DNA from: JAQVSH01 sp964349835
Lineage (GTDB): Bacteria > Bacteroidota > Bacteroidia > Bacteroidales > UBA4181
Direction: 5' to 3'
Length of the DNA: 13,427 nucleotides
NCBI GenBank assembly: GCA_964349835.1
Contig: CAYGID010000064.1
Span: 1 to 13,427 of the forward strand
Position 1 is the stretch's first letter. The number at the start of each line of letters is the position of its first letter. The notes beneath the pieces were generated by a model. That model did not search any database. It was not told the DNA's origin and was given only the letters and a program-made list of their open reading frames with translations. Below are positions 7,415 through 13,427 of this stretch, in pieces. A program made the position numbers and the translations under genes.

Positions 7415-7753
7415 ATGGATCGTCATGATATAGAAAAGTCAAAAGCCATCAATATTGTTGAAATCATTGAATATCTGCCTAATTCGATTGTCAGCAAAAC
7501 AATATCCAAAAAGCTGACCGGCAGTATCAGTATCTCATCACTTGACAGTGGCGAGGGAATAACCGAGAAAATTTCGCCCTTCGATATTGTTATTCAGATA
7601 GTGGACGGGAGCGCTGAAATTATTATCGACGGAAAAGCTAATTTATTGGATACGGGTCAGTTAATAGTGTTGCCTGCTAATATCTCTAATATCATTAAGG
7701 CCAATGAAAGGTTTAAAATGATAGTGACCATCATAAAAAGCGGTTACGAATAG
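7415..7753 (+). CDS. Small cupin-fold protein lacking metal-ligand histidines
   Basis: A 112-residue single-domain cupin, probably cytoplasmic. The fold is recognisable from PFDIVIQIVDGSAEIIIDGK (55-74), the GQ..VLPANI turn (81-90) and the final strand FKMIVTII (100-107). The close relatives I know read E-H-x-x-PFDA early and PANIPHA later, supplying metal-binding histidines. Here those positions are Lys52 and Asn92, and no other His stands in the core. It is therefore unlikely to bind a catalytic metal and may be a ligand-binding or structural cupin. It lies 57 bases before the GH130 gene on the same strand and may share its transcript; the inverted repeat at 7222-7349 lies in its upstream region. 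Function unknown. Confidence 0.72.
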   Translation: MDRHDIEKSKAINIVEIIEYLPNSIVSKTISKKLTGSISISSLDSGEGITEKISPFDIVIQIVDGSAEIIIDGKANLLDTGQLIVLPANISNIIKANERFKMIVTIIKSGYE

Positions 7754-7810
7754 CCGCAAAGGTCCCGTTAGCGTAGCCAAAAGAACTGGATGTATTAATA
7801 ATAGTAAGCA

Positions 7811-8863
7811 ATGGTTGAAGTTAAGAAGCATGGTATTATTTTAGAAAAAACGCTATTAGAATTTGAGAATGAGGGGGTATTGAATCCTGCAGCGATTCGG
7901 GATGGCGATAGTGTGCACCTATTTTATAGGGCGGTGCGCAACGGGAATCATTCCTCCATTGGCTATTGTCGACTAGACGGGCCTTTGACGGTTGCAGAGC
8001 GATGGGAGACCCCAATAATAGTTCCAGAATTGGCATATGAATCGCAAGGTGTTGAAGATGCGCGTATTACAAAGATTGACAATCTCTATTATTTAACCTA
8101 TACCGCGTACGACGGCACTAATGCCAGAGGGGCTCTGGCTACCTCGAAAGATTTACGACATTTTAAAAAGCATGGTATCATTGTGCCGCATATAACCTAT
8201 GCAGAGTTTGTGTTATTGGCTGAGTCGACGGGCAAGGTCGATATGAATTATTACCGCAATCATAACTTTTATTATCAGGAGTCGGATCCTGAAAAGAAGA
8301 TCCTCTTGTGGGATAAAAATGTGATCTTTTTTCCCCGTAGAATTGATGGGAAATTGTTTTTCTTTCACCGTATCCGCCCCGGAATTCAACTTGTTTCTGT
8401 TGCCAGTTTAAAAGATCTCACAAAAGAGTATTGGGCCGATTATTTTCTTAATCTGCACACGCATATTGTTCTTGATCCTATATACGAACACGAATTGAGT
8501 TACATTGGAAGTGGATGTCCTCCCATTGAAACCGAGCATGGCTGGTTACTCATTTACCATGGGGTACACAATACTAAGGCAGGGCTGGTTTACACTGCCT
8601 GTGCTGCGTTATTAGATTTGCATAATCCTTCGATCGAAATTGCCAGACTGCCTTACCCTTTGTTTGTGCCCGAATTTGAATGGGAAATGAGAGGTGAGGT
8701 TAATAATGTTGTTTTTCCTACTGGCACCTCAATATTTGGGAATACCCTGTTTATCTACTACGGCGCCGCCGATGAGAGGATAGCCTGTGCATCTGTCAAC
8801 TTGCCCGAGTTGTTGGCCGAACTGCTCATTAATACTGTGAAGCATGAAATTGCACAATCATAA
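7811..8863 (+). CDS. GH130-family glycosidase (mannoside phosphorylase type)
   Basis: A 350-residue five-bladed beta-propeller enzyme of GH130, normal length, without signal peptide and so cytoplasmic. Blade motifs are visible: VLNPAAIRDGDSVHLFYRA (23-41), the catalytic-loop motif GVEDARI (80-86; Asp83 is the expected general acid), FFPRRIDGKLFFFHRIRP (173-190), IGSGCPPIETEHGWLLIYHG (232-251), and the closing YYGAADERIACAS (316-328). GH130 members phosphorolyse beta-mannosides to mannose 1-phosphate, and some hydrolyse beta-1,2-mannosides. His and Arg residues typical of phosphate binding (His186, Arg187, Arg189, His250) favour a phosphorylase here, but the exact linkage cannot be read. Its 3' end overlaps the GT4 gene by 20 bases, which implies translational coupling and a shared pathway. 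Confidence 0.88.
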   Translation: MVEVKKHGIILEKTLLEFENEGVLNPAAIRDGDSVHLFYRAVRNGNHSSIGYCRLDGPLTVAERWETPIIVPELAYESQGVEDARITKIDNLYYLTYTAYDGTNARGALATSKDLRHFKKHGIIVPHITYAEFVLLAESTGKVDMNYYRNHNFYYQESDPEKKILLWDKNVIFFPRRIDGKLFFFHRIRPGIQLVSVASLKDLTKEYWADYFLNLHTHIVLDPIYEHELSYIGSGCPPIETEHGWLLIYHGVHNTKAGLVYTACAALLDLHNPSIEIARLPYPLFVPEFEWEMRGEVNNVVFPTGTSIFGNTLFIYYGAADERIACASVNLPELLAELLINTVKHEIAQS

Positions 8864-11069
8864 GCCTGATTCTCCTCAGATGCTACCCCAAGTGTTGGTT
8901 ATTTCCTCCTATCCGCCCAGGGTGTGTGGTATCGCAACCTATTCGCAAGATTTAATCATTGCGCTAAATAGCAAATTTGGCGCTTCCGTCTCAATTAAGG
9001 TTTGTGCGCTGGAGTCGGAAGTCGACCATTTCAACTACACCAACGAAGTAGAATATATTCTACACACTTCGGATCCACTTGATTATAGCAGATTGGCTCA
9101 AAGTGTGAATCAAAATAGCCAAATTAAGCTCGTATTGGTTCAACATGAGTTTGGCCTTTTTGAGGGTCATGAAGGGGCTCTCTGTGCGTTATTGAGCGAA
9201 ATCAGGCAACCTGTAATTATCGTTTTTCATTCGGTAATACCTCTCCCCAATGAATACCTAAAGCTGGAAGTTCAACGCCTGGTGGCCCCGACGGTCTCGA
9301 TTGTAGTGATGACAAGAACATCTGCAAAGATTCTCGAGAATGATTATGATATAGATTCGGCAAAGATTACTGTCATTGCACACGGCACCCATTTGGTGCC
9401 CCATTTAAGCAAAGAGTTCTTAAAGCAAAAATATGGGCTGACAGGAAAAATGGTATTAACAACCTTTGGGTTATTAAGTGCCGGAAAAAGCATTGAAACT
9501 ACGTTGGAATCGCTCCCCGAAATCATAAAAAATAATGTAGATGTAGTCTTTCTGGTGATTGGGAAAACACATCCCATGGTCATTAAGTGGGATGGCGAAG
9601 TATACCGGGAGATGCTTGAGCATACCGTTGTTTCGCTGAAACTGCAGAATCACGTGAGGTTTATCAATCACTTTGTAGCATTGCCCGATTTGCTGGAATA
9701 TTTGCAACTCACCGATATATATCTTTTTACTACAAACGATCCGCATCAGGCAGTAAGCGGCACTTTCGCTTATGCCATGAGTTGTGCCTGCCCTATCATT
9801 TCTACGCCTATTCCTCATGCCCGTGAAGTGTTAACTGAGGATACCGGAATTATTTTTGACTTTCGGAATGCACATCAATTAGCAGAAGGTGTTATTCTGC
9901 TATTGAATGATGAACCGTTACGTCGCAGTATTAGTTCGAATACATTGCAGAAAATTGTTTCGACCGCGTGGGAAAATTCGGCTGTAGCCCATGCGCTCTT
10001 ATTCGAAAAGAAGTCGGCCGGCGAAATTGCTTTACACTATTCGCGTCCGGCAATCAACCTCAATCATGTAAAATCATTGACAACCGAGGTGGGAATCATT
10101 CAATTTTCGAAGATCAATCAACCCGATCTTACATCGGGCTACACGCTCGACGATAATGCAAGAGCCTTGATAGCCATGTGCATGCTTTATGAGCAAACGG
10201 GTGATGCGTTCGATGTGGAACTTATTGAAATCTATCTTCGGTTTATTGGTTTTTGTCAGCAGCCTGAGGGCGACTTTTTGAATTACGTGGATAAGGAGGG
10301 CCGGTTCACAGACCAAAATGCTATCAACCTCGATGATTCGAATGGGAGGGCAATTTGGGCGTTAGGATATCTCATTTCGCGTAGGTCGCTATTGCCGGCA
10401 GCTATGATTTCGAGGGCTGAGATCATCCTGAGCAAAGCCTTACCGTGTGTTGAGAAGATGCATTCCACTCGTGCTATGGCTTTTGCAATTAAGGGGTTGT
10501 ACTATTTTGATTGCGATACAAAATTGCCTGAGACCCCCCTTTTGGTTACAACGTTGGCTAATCGGCTGGCGGGTATGTTCAAACACGAGGCTTCCGAAAA
10601 GTGGTTATGGTTTGAGAGTTATCTTACCTATGCCAATAGCGCTCTACCCGAGGCTATGTTGTGTGCCTGGATGATGACCGGAGAGGCTTTATATCTGGAG
10701 ATTGCACGGAAGTCGTTCGATTTTTTGCTGTCGTCCACATTCAATGAGAATGGGATAGAGGTTATTTCCAATAAAGGGTGGTTAACTAAGGGAGAAGAAG
10801 CTGGTGAATTTGGCGAACAACCTATTGATGTGGCCTGCACAATCATGACCTTGAGGCAGTTTTATGAAGTGCTAAAAGATGAGAAACACCTCGAGAAACT
10901 CATCATTGCTTTCGATTGGTTTTTAGGAAAAAACCGGTTACATCAAATCGTATACAATCCTTGTACCGGTGGTTGTTACGACGGTTTGGAGGAGACCCAT
11001 GTAAACCTAAATCAGGGTGCAGAATCAACCATAAGTTACCTTTTAGCGCGCGTAACAATCCAAGAATAA
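8844..11069 (+). CDS. GT4 glycosyltransferase fused to a C-terminal alpha/alpha-toroid domain
   Basis: A 741-residue two-domain protein, apparently cytoplasmic. Residues about 15-385 form a GT-B glycosyltransferase of family 4: the glycine loop YPPRVCGIATYS (23-34), the donor-phosphate motif GLLSAGKSIE (209-218, Lys215), and HQAVSGTFAYAMSCACPIIS (301-320), where the usual EX7E glutamates are not present in standard form, a variant I associate with this subgroup. Residues about 408-738 are all-helical with paired aromatic/acidic motifs (GYTLDDNARAL 432-442, NLDDSNGRAIWALGYL 495-510, GEQPIDVACTIMTL 657-670, NLNQGAESTISYLLA 721-735), resembling a six-hairpin glycosidase toroid. The donor is probably GDP-mannose or another nucleotide sugar (inference). 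The start at 8844 overlaps the GH130 gene by 20 bases; an ATG at 8880 would avoid overlap and still keep the whole GT domain. Confidence 0.85.
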   Translation: MKLHNHKPDSPQMLPQVLVISSYPPRVCGIATYSQDLIIALNSKFGASVSIKVCALESEVDHFNYTNEVEYILHTSDPLDYSRLAQSVNQNSQIKLVLVQHEFGLFEGHEGALCALLSEIRQPVIIVFHSVIPLPNEYLKLEVQRLVAPTVSIVVMTRTSAKILENDYDIDSAKITVIAHGTHLVPHLSKEFLKQKYGLTGKMVLTTFGLLSAGKSIETTLESLPEIIKNNVDVVFLVIGKTHPMVIKWDGEVYREMLEHTVVSLKLQNHVRFINHFVALPDLLEYLQLTDIYLFTTNDPHQAVSGTFAYAMSCACPIISTPIPHAREVLTEDTGIIFDFRNAHQLAEGVILLLNDEPLRRSISSNTLQKIVSTAWENSAVAHALLFEKKSAGEIALHYSRPAINLNHVKSLTTEVGIIQFSKINQPDLTSGYTLDDNARALIAMCMLYEQTGDAFDVELIEIYLRFIGFCQQPEGDFLNYVDKEGRFTDQNAINLDDSNGRAIWALGYLISRRSLLPAAMISRAEIILSKALPCVEKMHSTRAMAFAIKGLYYFDCDTKLPETPLLVTTLANRLAGMFKHEASEKWLWFESYLTYANSALPEAMLCAWMMTGEALYLEIARKSFDFLLSSTFNENGIEVISNKGWLTKGEEAGEFGEQPIDVACTIMTLRQFYEVLKDEKHLEKLIIAFDWFLGKNRLHQIVYNPCTGGCYDGLEETHVNLNQGAESTISYLLARVTIQE

Positions 11070-11073
11070 TCAT

Positions 11074-11286
11074 ATGGAAGAGGGGTGTTCTCTTGAAGTC
11101 GCTGTAATAGTGGCCCATCCCGATGATGAAACATTGTGGTGCGGAGGTACTTTATTAAGCCATCCTTTCTGGAATGTGTTGGTTCTGACTCTTTGCAGGG
11201 CAAGCGATACCGAATGGGCGATTAAGACGACAGCTCCTTGCAACCGCCTTTAGATGAGAAATTTGATGATATAAGTGAGATAAAAA
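11074..11286 (+). pseudogene. Remnant of a PIG-L/LmbE-family deacetylase gene
   Basis: An ATG four bases after the GT stop opens a 59-codon frame (11074-11253) that starts as a PIG-L deacetylase: VIVAHPDDETLWCGGTLL (11-28, zinc motif HPDDE), then HPFWNVLVLTLCRASDTE. The reading then leaves the family. A different frame from 11214 reads Met-Gly-Asp-stop-Asp-Asp-Ser-Ser-Leu-Gln-Pro-Pro-Leu-Asp-Glu, which matches the MGD[LM]DD...PLD segment expected about 16 residues further on. So about 16 codons were lost with a frame shift near 11212, a stop (TAA, 11223-11225) stands in place of a Leu/Met codon, and the C-terminal two thirds, including the second metal-binding site, are missing. Intact members have roughly 200 or more residues. 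It is inactive; it marks a former deacetylation step in the GH130/GT4 pathway. Confidence 0.82.
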
Positions 11287-11295
11287 TTGAGAAGG

Positions 11296-12573
11296 ATGAA
11301 TGTGATTGAAAGTCTGGTTTTACGGAGAAGGCTACTTATTATTTTCATAGTGAGTTGTTCTGTCGCTATGAGTTGTTCTCGAAAGGAAGTAGTTCCGGAA
11401 GAGAGTATCGTTCAGAAGTTTTATGCCGTTCATCGTGACTCGATGTATTGGCTCTCGTCGGACGAACGCGCTGCCAGAGCCTCAGAATGGCTTACTGAGA
11501 TTCGGTTAGCAGAGCGTGAAGGGTTTGCAATAACAAGCGATTCAATTAATCGGCTTTTGACAGCCTTGTCGGATAGGCTTGAGCTGGATCCTGCCTTAAA
11601 GGCGAAAACGGATCAAAACATAACGGCCCTCATTTTAGACTTTATAAAATTCCTGCAGCAAGGGAATATCGTGTTCGATTTTGATGAGATCGCTGTTCAC
11701 AGAGACTCCGTTTACCTTACACAATTCATCAATTTGCCAATTGATAAACCGGTTTCTACAATTATTTCGGATCTTGATTGTAAAGATCCTGATTTTCTGG
11801 TGTTAAGAAATTACCTGAATGACTCTATTAGTATAGCAGATACGCTGCGATACAAAACGATCGTTCTGGGAATGAACTATAGAAAGTACCTCACGGTTAA
11901 TCGTCAACCCGAATACATTCTGGTTAATATTCCGCTAGCTGAAGTGGAATATTACAAGCAAAACGAGCTTGTATTGAAAATGCGTTCGGTGATGGGGCGA
12001 AAACTGAAACCTACGCCCACGATTGCATCATACATTACCAGTATAGTAACGTTCCCTTTTTGGAATGTGCCCCGGGAGATTGGTGTGAAAGAGATTCTGC
12101 CCAAAGTGCAAAAGGATGAAGCCTATTTAGAACAGCATAATTTTGATGTTGTCGATGCAAAAGGAAATGTATTGAACGATTCCCAACTGCATTGGAAGAG
12201 CTATAACGCAAAGAACTTTCCCTATTATTTTCGGCAATCAACAGGCATAAACAACTCTTTGGGTGTGTTAAAATTTAACATGAACAATCCCTTCAGTATC
12301 TTTTTGCATGCCACCAGTTATCAAGGCTCATTCGCCAACGATTTCAGGTTTTTAAGTCACGGATGTGTCCGATTAGAGAAGCCTTTTGCGCTCGCCGATG
12401 CATTGATGCGGGGTAATCTTAATTTAGAAGAGCTAAAGAAAGGCAAGGCCAACACTCGACCCACTACTCTGACTCTGCCTGATAGTTTACCCGTTTTTAT
12501 CATCTATATGCCGATACGTATTGTGGGTAGTCAGGTTGCCCTACTGGATGATGTATATGGCTTAGTGAAGTAA
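11296..12573 (+). CDS. L,D-transpeptidase (YkuD/YcbB-like) lipoprotein
   Basis: A 425-residue protein from the ATG at 11296; a TTG at 11287 would add three residues. The N-terminus is basic, then hydrophobic, ending VAMSC, a good lipobox with Cys27 as lipid-modified residue. Residues about 35-200 are a helical region like the scaffold domain of YcbB/LdtD-type enzymes. The catalytic domain (about 205-415) carries IFLHATSYQG, then FLSHGCVRLEKPFALAD with catalytic Cys357 and the upstream His338. L,D-transpeptidases make 3-3 peptidoglycan crosslinks or attach proteins to peptidoglycan, using a Cys instead of a penicillin-sensitive Ser. No separate LysM or PG-binding domain is evident. The start follows directly after the decayed PIG-L gene, so any promoter must lie in that remnant or it is read from the GT4 transcript. 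Confidence 0.88.
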   Translation: MNVIESLVLRRRLLIIFIVSCSVAMSCSRKEVVPEESIVQKFYAVHRDSMYWLSSDERAARASEWLTEIRLAEREGFAITSDSINRLLTALSDRLELDPALKAKTDQNITALILDFIKFLQQGNIVFDFDEIAVHRDSVYLTQFINLPIDKPVSTIISDLDCKDPDFLVLRNYLNDSISIADTLRYKTIVLGMNYRKYLTVNRQPEYILVNIPLAEVEYYKQNELVLKMRSVMGRKLKPTPTIASYITSIVTFPFWNVPREIGVKEILPKVQKDEAYLEQHNFDVVDAKGNVLNDSQLHWKSYNAKNFPYYFRQSTGINNSLGVLKFNMNNPFSIFLHATSYQGSFANDFRFLSHGCVRLEKPFALADALMRGNLNLEELKKGKANTRPTTLTLPDSLPVFIIYMPIRIVGSQVALLDDVYGLVK

Positions 12574-13242
12574 CGACGATTGGCAGATGTAAGCGTCATT
12601 TGGGTTGTAAACAAACAGACAGGTTCCCCCTTTAATCGCTTCAATGATGGGTTTATTCATCTCGGGAGGCAGGGATGGACAGCCTAAACTTCTGCCAAGT
12701 CTTCCGTTTTTCTTAATGAAATCTTCAGTGGCATAATTAGCCGCATGCATTATAATTTCGCGCTTTGAGGCATTATCATTAAACCCTTTTTCTACGCCTT
12801 GGAGCATCAAAGCGAAGCCGGTCTGTGAGCCGTTAATTGGAAGTTCGGTAATATAGAAGCCCAAGCTGCTTTTTAAAGAGCCTTCCTCGTTAGAGAAAGA
12901 TTGTGCGAACTCATTGCCGGAATTTCTTCCATGAGCTACGTACGTATTGAATAACAGCCTTCTATTAGGTATATCGATTACGTATAACCGTTTCTTATTA
13001 CTCGACTGCGAATAGTCGACGATAGTTACAATGTTTGGATTCTGGAGCTTGCCAAGAGAATCAAGTTTTTGCAATCCATTGACTGCGAGATGAAATACCT
13101 CTCTTGACAATCCGGTTTCGGCGAACTCTGCAGCACTATACAGATCAAAATTCACCGATGACGACGAAACGGGGCCTGCGGCATCGGCCAGGTTATTGAC
13201 AGAACACAGAATCAACGCTATACAAATTACAATTTGCCTCAT
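12562..13242 (-). CDS. Murein L,D-transpeptidase catalytic-domain protein (YkuD_2 type)
   Basis: A 226-residue secreted protein. The chosen ATG at 13242 yields a proper signal peptide (hydrophobic residues 4-18, cleavage near LADA-AG); an upstream ATG at 13347 in the same frame would add 35 residues and bury the signal, so I reject it. The mature part matches murein L,D-transpeptidase catalytic domain family proteins: RLYVIDIPNRRLLFNTYVAHG (85-105, given as range), SLGFYIT (126-132), then IIMHAANYA (163-171, His166) and RSLGCPSLP (184-192, catalytic Cys188). The family is distinct from the classic YkuD of its neighbour. It probably acts in the periplasm on peptidoglycan. It converges on the other transpeptidase gene with a 12-base overlap of the coding 3' ends and diverges from the cold-shock gene at 13401. 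Confidence 0.87.
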   Translation of the reverse strand: MRQIVICIALILCSVNNLADAAGPVSSSSVNFDLYSAAEFAETGLSREVFHLAVNGLQKLDSLGKLQNPNIVTIVDYSQSSNKKRLYVIDIPNRRLLFNTYVAHGRNSGNEFAQSFSNEEGSLKSSLGFYITELPINGSQTGFALMLQGVEKGFNDNASKREIIMHAANYATEDFIKKNGRLGRSLGCPSLPPEMNKPIIEAIKGGTCLFVYNPNDAYICQSSLLH

Positions 13243-13257
13243 TGGGTAAAGGTATGC

Positions 13258-13290
13258 CAAATAGACCGAATACCCAGTTGTTCGGGTCAA
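13258..13290 (-). promoter_or_regulatory. Possible promoter of the minus-strand L,D-transpeptidase
   Basis: On the minus strand TTG (13290-13288) and TCTATTTG (13265-13258) resemble the Bacteroidota TTTG / TAnnTTTG elements; the second matches seven of eight consensus positions. The 22-base spacer is slightly long. The start codon lies 15 bases further. This is a pattern match only. Confidence 0.3.
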
Positions 13291-13346
13291 ATCGCCTTTT
13301 TTTCTGCAATAAAATAAATTTGTTATTAAAGTCTGCATTTTTTTCA

Positions 13347-13374
13347 TTGATAATCCAATTTATTCGTATATTGC
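13347..13374 (+). promoter_or_regulatory. Possible promoter of the cold-shock protein gene
   Basis: TTG (13347-13349) and TATATTGC (13367-13374) resemble the Bacteroidota -33 and -7 elements, 17 bases apart, one T short of TAnnTTTG. Transcription would begin near 13381, leaving a leader of about 20 bases of AT-rich sequence before the ATG at 13401, much shorter than the long cold-sensing leader of E. coli cspA. Confidence 0.38.
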
Positions 13375-13400
13375 GGCCGTAAATTATTAAAAATCACAGT

Positions 13401-13427
13401 ATGAGTAAAGGTGTTGTAAAATTCTTT
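13401..13427 (+). CDS. Cold-shock protein, 5' end only
   Basis: Only nine codons lie in the window: MSKGVVKFF, the characteristic opening of CspA-type cold-shock domain proteins (K/G-x-VKFF precedes the RNA-binding RNP1 strand). The gene is cut by the window edge, so nothing else can be checked. CspA proteins are small nucleic-acid-binding chaperones that melt RNA structure. It is divergent from the L,D-transpeptidase at 12562-13242 with a 158-base shared upstream region. Confidence 0.75.

Noticed and set aside
13243..13347. Upstream ATG (13347) for the minus-strand L,D-transpeptidase
   Set aside because: It would place 35 polar residues before a clear signal peptide that starts at 13242.

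Overview
The window looks like chromosomal DNA of a Bacteroidota bacterium with moderate GC (estimated by eye, slightly above 40%). The evidence is the protein families and the style of gene starts: a tandem OmpA-domain outer-membrane protein of a type I know from this phylum, an ice-binding (DUF3494) lipoprotein, start codons without strong Shine-Dalgarno sequences, and possible TTG / TAnnTTTG-like promoter elements. I cannot name the genus. Ordinary chromosomal gene families fill most of it. I see no phage, plasmid, CRISPR, rRNA or tRNA gene.

Region by region. (1) 1-176 is a leader with small palindromes and no convincing gene. (2) 177-2567 is a tight same-strand envelope/stress cluster: a 51-residue lmo0937-type membrane peptide, a YtxH protein, a holin-X-like two-helix membrane protein, a conserved-type unknown protein, and an AI-2E family transporter. 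(3) 2661-7175 is a cell-surface pair: a large ice-binding lipoprotein carrying an Ig-like domain, one divergent and five near-identical 71-residue InlB-B-type repeats, and a C-terminal DUF3494 domain; then an OmpA-family outer-membrane protein with two OmpA-like modules, the first apparently degenerate. (4) 7222-7349 holds an intergenic inverted repeat resembling a small non-autonomous mobile element. (5) 7415-11286 is a carbohydrate cluster: a cupin lacking its usual histidines, a GH130 mannoside-phosphorylase-type enzyme, a GT4 glycosyltransferase fused to an alpha/alpha-toroid domain, and the wreck of a PIG-L/LmbE deacetylase gene. (6) 11296-13242 holds two different L,D-transpeptidases converging tail to tail with a 12-bp overlap. 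(7) At the right edge a cold-shock protein gene begins at 13401 and runs off the window.

How the parts may work together (inference): much of the window concerns the cell envelope and cold. Ice-binding lipoprotein, OmpA anchor, envelope stress proteins, L,D-crosslinking of peptidoglycan and CspA are all compatible with a cold or desiccation-prone habitat. GH130 and GT4-toroid have no secretion signals, overlap, and are followed by a deacetylase remnant. They suggest a cytoplasmic pathway that builds or recycles a mannose-containing oligosaccharide and has lost one step here. The most notable items are the GH130/GT4-toroid/PIG-L cluster with its visible gene decay, the imperfect inverted repeat at 7222-7349, the five-fold 213-bp repeat in the ice-binding gene, and the ligand-less cupin. 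I see no strong evidence of a wholly new defence or mobile system.
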